Under the pieces are notes generated by a model that saw only the letters and a program-made list of their open reading frames with translations, was not told the DNA's origin and made no database searches. Positions 34,608 through 43,923 of a stretch of 64,000 nt of DNA are shown here, one piece after another. A program made the position numbers and the translations under genes. The DNA comes from Ignavibacteriales bacterium (GTDB lineage: Bacteria > Bacteroidota > Ignavibacteria > Ignavibacteriales > Ignavibacteriaceae): the NCBI GenBank assembly GCA_003538625.1, contig DPRR01000029.1, forward strand, positions 248,001 through 312,000, written 5' to 3'. Positions within the stretch are counted from its first letter, which is position 1. The number at the start of each line of letters is the position of its first letter.

Positions 34608-36143
34608 CTATTTCATCAATTGCATTTTCTTAACAGTTGTAAAGCCACCTGCTTCAATTTTATAAAGATAAATTCCGCTTGAAAGATTTGCAGCATTAAA
34701 TTCGATAGAATGATTTCCGGCAGCAAATCTTGAATTAACAACTTCTGTTACCTTTTGACCAATTAAGTTAAAAATACTAATCTTAACATTACTTTCTGTG
34801 GGAAGTGTAAATCCGATTTTTGTAGAAGGATTAAAAGGATTAGGATAATTTTGTTTTAATGAGAACTCAGTCGGTAATGAACCATCAACCTGAACTGAAG
34901 CTGAATATTCAAAAGTTCCATCAAAATCTAATTGCTTTAGTCTGTAATATGTCTTCCGTGCCGGTAATTCTGAAACCAAAAAATTATAACTTCTGCTTTC
35001 AGTTGTAGTGCCATATCCGGGAACAAATCCGATTTTAGAATAATTTTTGTTATCCATGCTTTGTTCAATATCAAAACCAAAATTATTAAGTTCAGTTGCT
35101 GTAGTCCATTTAAGAATTGTTTTCCCATCTACAACCGAGACATTAAACGAAGTAAGCTCAACTGGAATGAAGAATGGAGAATATAATTTATAAAATCCAC
35201 CTCCTTGAGCGGCGAATTGAGTAACAGAATCAATTGAAACTACCTGGTATCCGGAAGATGGAATACTTATTGGCGTCCAGGTAGTCCCGCCATTTGTAGA
35301 TCTCCAACTTCCCGGTGATGTTGAATAACTATTGGCTAAAATAATATTTCCATCCGAAGGTTGAACATGAACACCCCACATATTAATTGAACCAAAGTAT
35401 GAAACCGGTGTCCAGCTCTGTCCATAATTTGTTGATTTTAACATTCCGCCACCGCCACTCCATTTAGTAGCCCATGCAACACCCTGATTTTGAAAATCAA
35501 CAGCAATAGTTGGGATCTCACCCGAAGTACTGTATGTCTGCGACCAGGTTATTCCATAATCAGTGCTTCTGAATATTCCGGTTCCATTATCACCAACAAG
35601 AATTATGGAAGTATCCGGAAAAACTTCTATATCGCAAGGAGCACTGTTTGTTCCTACGCTTGATGAAATGGTTGTCCATGTCGATCCAAAGTCGGTTGAT
35701 CTTGAAAAATTAATTCCATTCATCATATACAAAGTATCCGGATGACTTGGGTCTTGAGTTATTGGGATTCCAAAATATGAAAATGTCAATCCATCAGCAG
35801 TAATAACCCAGCTTGCACCAGAATCCGTTGTCTTAAGCACTTTATCTGATCCACTTTCAATTCCAATCACTAAAGTCGAAGGATTATAATCATCAATAAT
35901 TATACATTTGATTTCTGAGGCTTGAGGCACACTGATTCCCAATTGATTAAATGTTTCACCTCTATCGGTGCTTTTATAAATAATATTATTTGAGCCATAA
36001 TAGACATTATTTGAATTAAACTTCTCAACATCTATTGGTCCCCCCAGACTTGATCCTGATCGTTTCAGTTGCCAAGTATAAAATTGTGGAAACATTGATG
36101 TTGTAATTAAAACAACCAACAGAAAGGTAAAGACAAATTTCAT
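34608..36143 (-). CDS. Secreted BNR/Asp-box propeller protein with type IX sorting domain
   Basis: A 511-residue exported protein (start ATG at 36143, after GAGG, in preference to an upstream TTG). Residues 1-18 are a signal peptide. Residues about 30-330 contain sialidase-type Asp-boxes (S-T-D-R-G-E-T-F, T-T-D-S-G-A-S-W, S-T-D-F-G-S-T-W and S-T-D-Y-G-I-T-W), as in BNR/sortilin propellers. A V-E-L-T-S-F-N-V linker leads to a Por sorting tail with Q-N-Y-P-N-P-F-N-P-S-T-K-I and a last K-K-M-Q-L-M-K. Function is unknown, and secretion by the type IX system is inferred from the tail. The linker and tail closely resemble those of the gene at 4576-6153. Confidence 0.88.
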   Translation of the reverse strand: MKFVFTFLLVVLITTSMFPQFYTWQLKRSGSSLGGPIDVEKFNSNNVYYGSNNIIYKSTDRGETFNQLGISVPQASEIKCIIIDDYNPSTLVIGIESGSDKVLKTTDSGASWVITADGLTFSYFGIPITQDPSHPDTLYMMNGINFSRSTDFGSTWTTISSSVGTNSAPCDIEVFPDTSIILVGDNGTGIFRSTDYGITWSQTYSTSGEIPTIAVDFQNQGVAWATKWSGGGGMLKSTNYGQSWTPVSYFGSINMWGVHVQPSDGNIILANSYSTSPGSWRSTNGGTTWTPISIPSSGYQVVSIDSVTQFAAQGGGFYKLYSPFFIPVELTSFNVSVVDGKTILKWTTATELNNFGFDIEQSMDNKNYSKIGFVPGYGTTTESRSYNFLVSELPARKTYYRLKQLDFDGTFEYSASVQVDGSLPTEFSLKQNYPNPFNPSTKIGFTLPTESNVKISIFNLIGQKVTEVVNSRFAAGNHSIEFNAANLSSGIYLYKIEAGGFTTVKKMQLMK

Positions 36144-36343
36144 CCTGTAACCTCGCAAAATATTAATTATTAAATAATTGGATTAGCGTTTTTAAGATAA
36201 TTATATGTTTAAAAAGAACAAATAATTTTTTTAATTTGAAATATTATTTAACTAAACACGCACAAAAGTTGTTTGTATTCATTAGCAAACATTTAAGAAA
36301 ATTTTTATGTTCATATCAAGAAATAAAAAAGTTAAGGGCAAAT

Positions 36344-37066
36344 ATGAATTTAGATGTTTTAGTGTTTGCTGCTCATCCTGATGACGCAGAACTTGCGATG
36401 GGTGGTACCATTGCAAAGCTTACTAAAAGTGAACTGAAAGTGGGAATAATTGATTTGACTCGCGGCGAACTTGGCACGAGAGGAACAACTGAAACACGCC
36501 AGCGTGAAGCATTTAACGCCGCCATTGCATTAAAGGTTTCGTTGAGAGAAAATCTTGAAATACCTGATGGTGATATCAGAATTAATAAAGAGAATTTAAT
36601 GAAAGTTATAATTACGATAAGAAGGTTTAAACCTAAAATATTATTTGCTCCTTATTTTAATGATCGGCACCCGGACCACATTGATGCGAGCCATTTAATT
36701 AAAAGAGCAATGTTTTCAACAGGCTTAAGCAAAATTAAAACTTTTGATAAAGAAGTTTCGCAAAATCATTACAGACCCGAAAAACTATTCTATTACATGC
36801 AAACCTATACATTCGAACCGACATTTATTGTTGATATTTCAGAGAGCTTTGAGAACAAAATGAAAGCTGTTGAGTGTTACTCAACTCAATTCCATAATCC
36901 CAAAAGTAAAGAACCGGAAACTTTTATAAGCAGACCCGGATTTATTGATTACATAAAATCACGCGCTGAGTTTTATGGTTTCTCAATAGGAAGATCTTTT
37001 GGTGAAGCATTCTTTTGCGAAGAAAAAATTGAATTGGATCTAATTAGTTCATTAAAAAGAACTTAA
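36344..37066 (+). CDS. bshB1: Bacillithiol biosynthesis deacetylase BshB1
   Basis: A 240-residue PIG-L/LmbE-fold zinc deacetylase. The start at 36344 has an AAGGG ribosome-binding site; a longer TTG frame is not supported. The N-terminal V-L-V-F-A-A-H-P-D-D-A-E-L-A-M-G-G-T carries the metal ligands (His11, Asp14), and D-R-H-P-D-H-I-D-A-S near residue 107-116 supplies the third histidine. D-L-T-R-G-E-L-G-T-R-G is the substrate-site signature of BshB1. It removes acetyl from GlcNAc-malate to make bacillithiol, so the organism probably uses this thiol. bshA and bshC are not in the window. Confidence 0.85.
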   Translation: MNLDVLVFAAHPDDAELAMGGTIAKLTKSELKVGIIDLTRGELGTRGTTETRQREAFNAAIALKVSLRENLEIPDGDIRINKENLMKVIITIRRFKPKILFAPYFNDRHPDHIDASHLIKRAMFSTGLSKIKTFDKEVSQNHYRPEKLFYYMQTYTFEPTFIVDISESFENKMKAVECYSTQFHNPKSKEPETFISRPGFIDYIKSRAEFYGFSIGRSFGEAFFCEEKIELDLISSLKRT

Positions 37067-37127
37067 AATATTTTTATCTGACTTAAATAAATTAGCATCG
37101 TCTTACATTAAAAAAATTGGAGAATTT

Positions 37128-38729
37128 ATGATCAGAAAAGTAAAATTAATTGAAGAACTTGAAGCTATCGGAATTAGAAATACGCGCGAAGTATTTTATA
37201 ATTATGGAACTCCTGCACTGTATGAACAGGTGATTAGAAGACGTGAAGGATTGCTTGCGCATCTTGGACCGCTTGTAGTTAGAACCGGTTATCACACAGG
37301 GCGCAGTCCTAATGATAAATTTATTGTCCGCGAACCGGAAAGTGAAAAAAATATTTGGTGGGGTAAAGTTAATAAAGGCATGTCAGCTGAATGTGCTGAA
37401 AGACTTTACTTTAAAATGATGGCATATATACAAGGCAAAGATCTTTATGTTGAGGATTGTTATGTTAGTGCTGACGTAAAGCATAAAATCGGAATTAGAG
37501 TTGTGACCGAAAACGCTTGGCATACGCTTTTTGCGCGAAATATGTTCAGACGTTATAATTCGGATGAAGAATTATCTCAGCATAAAACTGATTTTACTAT
37601 TATCCAAATGCCTAATTTTCATGCTGATAGAGAAGTTGATTGCACCAACTCCGAGGTATTTATACTTTTAAACTTTTCCAAAAGGATCGTGTTGATTGGC
37701 GGGACAAGTTATGCCGGCGAAATTAAAAAATCTGTTTTTACTATTATGAACTATTTGATGCCTCTACGGGGTGTAATGTCTATGCATTGTTCGGCTAATA
37801 TGGGAAAGGATGATGATGTTGCGCTTTTCTTTGGATTGAGTGGTACAGGTAAAACAACTCTTTCCGCTGATCCTAACAGAAAATTAATCGGCGATGATGA
37901 ACACGGATGGAGTGAAGACGGAGTGTTTAATTACGAAGGCGGATGTTACGCAAAAGTTATCAAATTATCTGAAGAAGCTGAACCGGAGATATACGAATGT
38001 ACCAGAAAATTTGGTACAGTTTTAGAAAACGTTCAGATTGATGCTCACACACGCAAATTAGATCTTGATGATGAAACCTTTACTGAAAATACCCGTGCAG
38101 CATATCCGCTAACGCATCTTTCCAACATTGTTGAAGAAGGGAAGGCCGGGCATCCTAAAAATATAATTATGCTTACTGCGGATGCATTTGGTGTTCTTCC
38201 TCCAATATCAAAACTTACAACTGAACAGGCGATGTATCATTTTATTTCAGGCTATACTGCAAAAGTAGCTGGAACAGAAAAAGGTGTTACAGAACCGAAA
38301 GCTACATTTAGTACTTGTTTCGGTGCACCATTTATGGCGCTTCATCCAAGTGTGTATGCAAAACTACTTGGCGAAAAAATAAAAAAACACAAAGTAAACT
38401 GTTGGCTTGTTAATACCGGCTGGACTGGCGGACCTTACAGCATTGGTACTAGAATGAAGATTAAGCATACCAGAGCAATGCTGACAGCAGCATTAGAGAA
38501 TAAATTGAATAATGTTAATTTTATAAAAGATCCATTTTTCAATTTGATGGTTCCTCAATCTTGCCCGGATGTACCCGCTGAAGTTTTGAATCCAAAAAAC
38601 ACCTGGGCAGATAAAAATGCTTATGATGAACAAGCGAAGAAACTTGCAAATATGTTTGTTGAGAATTTCAAAGATTATTCTGAAGGAATTTCTGAAGAAA
38701 TAAAAAATGCAGGTCCGAATAAGTTCTAG
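37128..38729 (+). CDS. pckA: Phosphoenolpyruvate carboxykinase (ATP)
   Basis: A 533-residue ATP-dependent PEP carboxykinase with all canonical motifs: T-G-R-S-P-N-D-K-F at 57-65 (substrate arginine Arg59), Y-A-G-E-I-K-K with the catalytic lysine, P-loop G-L-S-G-T-G-K-T at 236-243, and I-G-D-D-E-H-G-W at 254-261. T-A-D-A-F-G-V-L-P-P is also intact. It forms PEP from oxaloacetate in gluconeogenesis. A GGAG ribosome-binding site precedes the ATG. It is clearly a paralog of the divergent copy at 6350-7999 but not close to it in sequence. acsA follows after a terminator, so acetate and gluconeogenic genes sit side by side. Confidence 0.95.
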   Translation: MIRKVKLIEELEAIGIRNTREVFYNYGTPALYEQVIRRREGLLAHLGPLVVRTGYHTGRSPNDKFIVREPESEKNIWWGKVNKGMSAECAERLYFKMMAYIQGKDLYVEDCYVSADVKHKIGIRVVTENAWHTLFARNMFRRYNSDEELSQHKTDFTIIQMPNFHADREVDCTNSEVFILLNFSKRIVLIGGTSYAGEIKKSVFTIMNYLMPLRGVMSMHCSANMGKDDDVALFFGLSGTGKTTLSADPNRKLIGDDEHGWSEDGVFNYEGGCYAKVIKLSEEAEPEIYECTRKFGTVLENVQIDAHTRKLDLDDETFTENTRAAYPLTHLSNIVEEGKAGHPKNIIMLTADAFGVLPPISKLTTEQAMYHFISGYTAKVAGTEKGVTEPKATFSTCFGAPFMALHPSVYAKLLGEKIKKHKVNCWLVNTGWTGGPYSIGTRMKIKHTRAMLTAALENKLNNVNFIKDPFFNLMVPQSCPDVPAEVLNPKNTWADKNAYDEQAKKLANMFVENFKDYSEGISEEIKNAGPNKF

Positions 38730-38737
38730 TGAGCTTT

Positions 38738-38771
38738 AAGCGGAATCTATTTTCATTTGTTCCGCTTTTCA
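38738..38771 (+). terminator. Terminator after pckA
   Basis: AAGCGGAA at 38738-38745 pairs with TTCCGCTT at 38760-38767 around a 14-base loop, followed by TTTC. The T-run is short, so efficiency may be moderate. Confidence 0.6.
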
Positions 38772-38864
38772 AAAATAGCTTAATGCATTTATTGATTCTG
38801 ATTGAAAGTACTTTTAATTTCATTCTAGATTTTTTAATTCACAACCACAATTGAGGAACATCAG

Positions 38865-40754
38865 ATGGCAGAAAAAAAACTTACAGGAGAAGTTTATTAT
38901 CCAACTAAGGAAGTTATGGATTATGCTCATGCAAAATGTGAAAGTTTATATAAATCTGCAGAAGATGATCCAATTGCATTTTGGGAAACTGAAGCAAATA
39001 ATCTTCATTGGTTTACAAAATGGGAGAAGGTGCTTGATGATTCAAACAAGCCTTTCTTTAAATGGTTTACGGGCGCAAAAACTAACATAGCTTATAACTG
39101 CCTTGATGTACATGTTCAAACCCCAAGAAGAAATAAACTTGCTCTTATCTGGGAAGGAGAAGATGGTGAATTCAGATCTTATTCCTACTTCAAGTTGCAC
39201 AGAGAGACGTGCCGTTTTGCAAATGTATTAAAGAGTCTTGGAGTTAAAAAAGGTGATCGTGTTACGCTTTATATGGGTAGAGTTCCGGAATTAATGATTG
39301 GAATGTTAGCTTGTGCAAGGATAGGTGCAATTCATTCTGTTGTTTATGGCGGCTTTTCTGTGGAAGCTCTTCACGAAAGATTGGAAGACAGTCAATCTAA
39401 AGTTTTAATTGTTGCTGATGGCGCTTATCAGCGAGGAAAAATAGTTGAACTTAAAAAAATTGCGGATGAAGCTTTACAGCGTGCCGCTACGGTTGAAAGT
39501 GTACTGGTTGTTAAACGAACAGGTCATCAGATAAATATGGAATTCGGAAGGGATATGTGGTATCACGAGTTGGTTAATCTACCAATTGCAAACAGTTCTG
39601 AATGCCTTGAGATTCTTGATGCTGAAGACCCGCTTTTTATGCTGTACACATCCGGAACAACCGGAAAGCCAAAAGCGATAGTGCACACACATGGCGGTTA
39701 TATGGTTGGTACTTATACAAGTTTAAAATATGTTTTTGATATTCATGAAGAAGACAGATTTTGGTGCGCTGCAGATCCAGGCTGGATCACAGGACACAGT
39801 TATATTGTATATGGTCCCTTATTAAATGGCGCAACATCATTTATGTATGAAGGTGCCCCTACTTATCCGTATCCGCACCGCTGGTGGCAGATGATTGAAA
39901 AGTATGGTATTAATATTTTGTACACTGCTCCAACTGCAATTCGTGGGTTGATGCGATATGGTGATGCGTGGCCCAATCGTTACAACTTATCATCACTTAG
40001 GTTATTGGGCAGCGTTGGTGAACCAATTAATCCTGAAGCCTGGAGATGGTATTATAGAGTAATCGGAAAAGAGAAATGCCCCATAATGGATACTTGGTGG
40101 CAGACAGAAACCGGAATGTTCATGATTACACCAATGCCGTGCACACCTTTAAAACCCGGATCAGGTACAAAACCATTTCCCGGATTGATTATGGATATTG
40201 TTGATGAAGTTGGTAATTCGGTTAAAGCAAATGAAGAAGGTTATCTGGTAATAAAAACTCCCTGGCCATCGATGCTTAGAACAATATGGAATGATCCTGA
40301 TAAATATATTAATCAATACTGGAGCAAATATCCTGGAATGTATATGACAGGTGATTCAGCACGCAGAGATGAAGACGGATATTTCTGGATTATCGGTCGA
40401 GTTGATGACGTAATCAAAGTTTCGGGTTATAGGTTAGGAACAGCTGAAATTGAAAGCGCATTGGTAAGTCACCAGGCAGTTGCAGAAGCAGCCGCAATCG
40501 GCTTACCACATGATGTTAAGGGAAACGCAATCCATTGCTATGTTTTATTACGAACCGGTTATGAAAAATCGGATAAACTGATTGAGGAATTAAGACAACA
40601 TGTTGGACATGAAGTTGGACCGATTGCAAAGCCTGAAACCGTTGAGATTGTAGATTCATTGCCTAAAACGCGCAGTGGAAAAATTATGCGAAGAGTTCTT
40701 AAAGCAAGAGCGCTTGGACAGGATCCGGGAAATTTAAGTACACTTGAAGAATAA
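38865..40754 (+). CDS. acsA: Acetyl-CoA synthetase, AMP-forming
   Basis: A 629-residue adenylating enzyme that converts acetate, ATP and CoA to acetyl-CoA through acetyl-AMP. The adenylation loop Y-T-S-G-T-T-G-K-P-K is near 262-271, W-W-Q-T-E-T-G near 408-414, the hinge region G-R-V-D-D-V-I-K-V-S-G-Y-R-L-G-T-A-E-I near 505-520, and the catalytic lysine K606 lies in T-R-S-G-K-I-M-R-R. A GAGG ribosome-binding site precedes the ATG. The neighbouring pckA fits growth on acetate or other short acids. Lysine acetylation of K606 controls this enzyme in many bacteria; no deacetylase is adjacent. Confidence 0.95.
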   Translation: MAEKKLTGEVYYPTKEVMDYAHAKCESLYKSAEDDPIAFWETEANNLHWFTKWEKVLDDSNKPFFKWFTGAKTNIAYNCLDVHVQTPRRNKLALIWEGEDGEFRSYSYFKLHRETCRFANVLKSLGVKKGDRVTLYMGRVPELMIGMLACARIGAIHSVVYGGFSVEALHERLEDSQSKVLIVADGAYQRGKIVELKKIADEALQRAATVESVLVVKRTGHQINMEFGRDMWYHELVNLPIANSSECLEILDAEDPLFMLYTSGTTGKPKAIVHTHGGYMVGTYTSLKYVFDIHEEDRFWCAADPGWITGHSYIVYGPLLNGATSFMYEGAPTYPYPHRWWQMIEKYGINILYTAPTAIRGLMRYGDAWPNRYNLSSLRLLGSVGEPINPEAWRWYYRVIGKEKCPIMDTWWQTETGMFMITPMPCTPLKPGSGTKPFPGLIMDIVDEVGNSVKANEEGYLVIKTPWPSMLRTIWNDPDKYINQYWSKYPGMYMTGDSARRDEDGYFWIIGRVDDVIKVSGYRLGTAEIESALVSHQAVAEAAAIGLPHDVKGNAIHCYVLLRTGYEKSDKLIEELRQHVGHEVGPIAKPETVEIVDSLPKTRSGKIMRRVLKARALGQDPGNLSTLEE

Positions 40755-40760
40755 AAAGAA

Positions 40761-40790
40761 AGGGGTCTGTTATGACCCCTATTCTATTAA
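40761..40790 (+). terminator. Rho-independent terminator after acsA
   Basis: AGGGGTC at 40761-40767 pairs with GACCCCT at 40774-40780 around a six-base loop, followed by ATTCTATT. It starts 6 bases after the acsA stop. The 353 bases from here to 41107 hold only this terminator and the two tiny genes listed next. Confidence 0.8.
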
Positions 40791-40903
40791 ATAAATTTTA
40801 TTATTAAATAAATTATAACAATAGGGATTACTAAAAATAGTATTCCCTGTACATAATCTTTTATAATAGAGGATTTCTCCTCTTCATTTTTTATCTGTTT
40901 CAT
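40787..40903 (-). CDS. 38-residue membrane microprotein
   Basis: An ATG at 40901-40903 follows an AAGGA ribosome-binding site at the right distance and opens a 38-codon frame ending at TAA. Residues 1-17 are charged and hydrophilic (K-Q-I-K-N-E-E-E-K); residues 19-36 form one strongly hydrophobic helix (G-I-L-F-L-V-I-P-I-V-I-I-Y-L-I-I). It lies downstream of a second microprotein on the same strand, and its 3' end overlaps the acsA terminator region. No family is recognised; such small one-helix proteins are often accessory subunits of transporters or respiratory complexes. Confidence 0.5.
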   Translation of the reverse strand: MKQIKNEEEKSSIIKDYVQGILFLVIPIVIIYLIIKFI

Positions 40904-40923
40904 ATCATTCCTTTTTTTCATTA

Positions 40924-41025
40924 TTATTTTTTTGTTACTTTCATAACCTTATAAAAGCAATATGAAGTAAGAGTTATTATTATTCCCCATCCAAATACTA
41001 AAAATATCCAGCCGCCTAAATTCAT
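40924..41025 (-). CDS. 33-residue membrane microprotein
   Basis: The ATG at 41023-41025 follows AGGTGA. The 33-codon frame encodes N-L-G-G-W-I-F-L-V-F-G-W-G-I-I-I-T-L-T-S-Y-C-F-Y-K-V, a single membrane helix with a short lysine-rich end. The glycine/tryptophan pattern recalls the small accessory subunits encoded beside sodium-solute symporters, but no symporter gene is in this region, so this is a comparison and not a call. It is 20 bases upstream of the 38-residue gene. Confidence 0.5.
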   Translation of the reverse strand: MNLGGWIFLVFGWGIIITLTSYCFYKVMKVTKK

Positions 41026-41107
41026 AAATCACCTGTTGAATTTAATTTAAGTTAAAACACTATTATTAACTTATAGTGTCTGAGTAAAGCGAACAGGAAG
41101 CAACTGA

Positions 41108-41491
41108 TTAGTGTTTTGGAGGAGCTCTAAGGAGATGATTGGTATTAAATACCAGAAGATAAAATTTAACTGAATACGTCGCATTATTAACAAAATATTC
41201 AGTGTAGTTATTATAAAAATTATTAGAAGTTAATGCAGTTTTATCATAATTATTAGCGCTTTTTTCAAAAGACTTAACTCTGTTACTGCGTTCATTTAAA
41301 TTTAATTCTATACTGTTTTGACTTACAGAAATTAAATATTCGGATTTACAATTTTTGGATTCATAAGAATTTCCGGCAAATACTTCTGAAGTGGTAACAT
41401 ATATCAATGAATAAATTAATAAAATGCGGATAATCCTTTGCAAGGAAGAATTCTTAACTATCCTAAAAATATTTGATTTGCGAATTTTCAT
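41108..41491 (-). CDS. Hypothetical exported protein
   Basis: A 127-residue frame with an N-terminal basic region and hydrophobic segment (about 18-38, ending E-V-F-A-G), consistent with export. The rest is rich in asparagine, serine and tyrosine and has no recognised domain. An imperfect stem at 41057-41079 (ACACTAT with ATAGTGT) lies after its stop. The biased composition and the lack of a family make it possible that the frame is not a gene. Confidence 0.4.
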   Translation of the reverse strand: MKIRKSNIFRIVKNSSLQRIIRILLIYSLIYVTTSEVFAGNSYESKNCKSEYLISVSQNSIELNLNERSNRVKSFEKSANNYDKTALTSNNFYNNYTEYFVNNATYSVKFYLLVFNTNHLLRAPPKH

Positions 41492-41644
41492 ATAATATTG
41501 CTGGTAAACATAGCTTTAATTTTCATTCTGAACAATAATATTATCTGACGATATTGGAATTAATATATTTGCATACAGATTCATATCTTTTGAAATTTTT
41601 AAAATAAACTCGTTTTTAGAATATTATTTTCGGACACTGTATCC

Positions 41645-41652
41645 TATATTTG
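41645..41652 (+). promoter_or_regulatory. Possible -7 element for the TonB receptor operon
   Basis: TATATTTG followed by C fits the TAnnTTTG element and lies 30 bases before the chosen ATG at 41683. A TTG at the -33 position was not seen. A second TATATTTG at 41564-41571 could serve as an alternative. Confidence 0.35.
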
Positions 41653-41682
41653 CACAACATTTTTAGGTTTAATATTTATATA

Positions 41683-43923
41683 ATGCGGTTACGGGTAAGT
41701 ACTTTATTTATATTAATTTTTGTTTTGAATTCAGTCTTTCAGCAGCAAACATCCGCACAACAGTTTGGTAAGCTTAGAGGGGTTGTTACCGATTCAAGTA
41801 ATGGAGAAGCTCTTGTTTATTGCAATGTTTATATTCAGGAATTAAAAACCGGCGCTTCTACCAATGAACGTGGTCTTTTCTTAATTAATTCAATTCCTGC
41901 CAATATATTTTACACAGTAATAGTTTCTTACGTTGGATATGAATCCAAAATTCTTTCTATTCAAATTCAACCGGATAAACTAAAAGATATTTCAATCCGC
42001 TTAAAACCATTGAATATTGAGTTGCAGCCAATTGAGAAAATTGGTGAAAAGATTATTCAAAAAAATTCTACTGACATTGGTTTAGAACGCATTTCAATTC
42101 GACAGGTTGAAAATCTTCCTAAAGGTGTAGAGACCGACATTATGCGTAGTTTACAGTATCTGCCTGGTGTTAAAAGCACAGGTGATATCTCCGGAAGATA
42201 TTATGTCCGCGGCGGAAGCGGAGATCAAAATCTTGTATTGTTAAATGGAGTCACAATTTATGCTCCATTCCATTCGCTTGGTTTATTCAGTTCAATTGAT
42301 CCGGATATGATTAATTCTATTGAATTTTTTAAAGGTGGATTTACATCTGAATACTCGGGACGATTATCCTCGGTACTAAATGTTCTAACTAAAAATGGGA
42401 ATAATAATAAACTTAGTGCAACTGGCAGTTTAAGTTTTTTGACCGGTAAAGGATTAATCGAAGGTCCAATTCCAAATGGCTCTTTTATTGCAACGACCAG
42501 GTTCAGTCATTCTGATAAAATTTTAAAAAAGTTTCTTAATGATGAATCAGTGCCGATAGATTTTTATGATGTTTCCGCAAAACTTAATTATTCAAGTCCC
42601 GATGTGTTCAACAATGCAAAATTTTCACTCTTCACTTTTTTAAGCAGCGATAATATTAAATATCCGGATAATATTCGTGAAGAATATGGCTGGAAAAATT
42701 TTCTTTTGAATTTTGAATGGATCCAAATATACGATGCACCTTTCTTTTCACGTTTGGCGATTTCTGCAAGTAATTTTGAAGGCAAAATCATCCCTAATGA
42801 AAGTAACCTTAAACCTATAGATAATGAATTAAAAGATGTATCAATTACTTTTGATTTAAATGCCGTGTTTGATAGTAAAGATGAAATTGATGTGGGACTG
42901 CTGATCAAAACTCTTGATACACAACTACTGATGCAAAACAAAACCGGAGTTGAATCCCAATTAGACAGATTTGCTGGTAATATAGGTATCTATGCAAAGT
43001 ATAAATTATTAAGGTATGATTTTTTTGGATTAGATATTGGCTCCAGATTTAATGTTACAGGTTTAAATGCAAATTCAGCAGGTACTTTTGAACCAAGAGC
43101 TAGTTTAACATTAAGAGCAACCGATAAACTTGCTTTAAAGGGATCTGCAGGAATGTATCTTCAGGAGGTAACAGCTGTGTCGGATGAAGATGAAATTATT
43201 TCAGTCTTCGATCCATGGATACTGATTCCGGATTATCTTGATCCGGCTAAAGGTATCAGCTATTCCGCAGGTTTGGAATATGATTTAAGTGATGAATCCC
43301 GATTACAAATTGAAGGCTATTACAGAGATTCCAAAAATATTCCGATTCTCAATCAGCAAAAAATTTATTCTGACGATCCTGATTTAATCTCAGGTACATT
43401 AAATTCTTATGGTTGGGAGTTTGGTTTTTACATGCATAATAACATTTATTCTATTTCTACATCTTACTCATTAAGCTGGGTATACAAAACGGTTAATGAT
43501 TATGTTTATTATCCAAAATATGATACCAGACATTCGGGTAATATTTTATTAGAATATAATTTTGGCAGCTCCTGGAATTTGAGTGCAATCTGGTCCATTT
43601 CATCAGGATTACCATTTACTCAATTGATCTCATATTACGATAAATATAACATTGAGAATCCATTCGAGGTAGGAGCAGGCGGAAATAGTTTTGTTCCGTA
43701 CCTTGTATTGGCAGATAAAAATTTGGGCAGACTTCCTGCCTACCATCGGCTTGATTTTGGATTATCGAAAAAAATTATGGTTGGTCCAACTGTTTTAAGC
43801 TTTAGTTTGAATGTAATTAATGCATACAATAGGAAAAATATATTTTACTACGAGCGTGATTCCGGTAAACGGGTAAATATGTTACCATTTCTTTTTACTG
43901 CCACAGTTAAGGTAGAAATATGA
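41683..43923 (+). CDS. TonB-dependent outer-membrane receptor with carboxypeptidase-like N-domain
   Basis: A 746-residue outer-membrane protein (start ATG 41683, not the upstream TTG 41650). After a signal peptide to about residue 27 comes a CarboxypepD_reg-like beta domain (G-V-V-T-D-S-S-N-G-E-A-L-V-Y-C-N-V-Y-I), then a plug domain (G-R-Y-Y-V-R-G-G-S-G-D-Q-N, S-I-E-F-F-K-G-G-F) and a beta-barrel with the alternating aromatic pattern and a last strand ending T-V-K-V-E-I. It likely imports or senses a ligand with TonB-ExbBD energy. It is the first gene of a set with DUF4249, PEGA/propeller and peptidase genes. The substrate is unknown. Confidence 0.85.
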   Translation: MRLRVSTLFILIFVLNSVFQQQTSAQQFGKLRGVVTDSSNGEALVYCNVYIQELKTGASTNERGLFLINSIPANIFYTVIVSYVGYESKILSIQIQPDKLKDISIRLKPLNIELQPIEKIGEKIIQKNSTDIGLERISIRQVENLPKGVETDIMRSLQYLPGVKSTGDISGRYYVRGGSGDQNLVLLNGVTIYAPFHSLGLFSSIDPDMINSIEFFKGGFTSEYSGRLSSVLNVLTKNGNNNKLSATGSLSFLTGKGLIEGPIPNGSFIATTRFSHSDKILKKFLNDESVPIDFYDVSAKLNYSSPDVFNNAKFSLFTFLSSDNIKYPDNIREEYGWKNFLLNFEWIQIYDAPFFSRLAISASNFEGKIIPNESNLKPIDNELKDVSITFDLNAVFDSKDEIDVGLLIKTLDTQLLMQNKTGVESQLDRFAGNIGIYAKYKLLRYDFFGLDIGSRFNVTGLNANSAGTFEPRASLTLRATDKLALKGSAGMYLQEVTAVSDEDEIISVFDPWILIPDYLDPAKGISYSAGLEYDLSDESRLQIEGYYRDSKNIPILNQQKIYSDDPDLISGTLNSYGWEFGFYMHNNIYSISTSYSLSWVYKTVNDYVYYPKYDTRHSGNILLEYNFGSSWNLSAIWSISSGLPFTQLISYYDKYNIENPFEVGAGGNSFVPYLVLADKNLGRLPAYHRLDFGLSKKIMVGPTVLSFSLNVINAYNRKNIFYYERDSGKRVNMLPFLFTATVKVEI

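Noticed and set aside
38851..39090. A second frame overlapping the acsA start
   Set aside because: It is a shadow frame of the conserved acetyl-CoA synthetase N-terminus.
41057..41079. Stem ACACTAT/ATAGTGT as a terminator
   Set aside because: The T-tract on the minus strand is too short and interrupted for a confident call.
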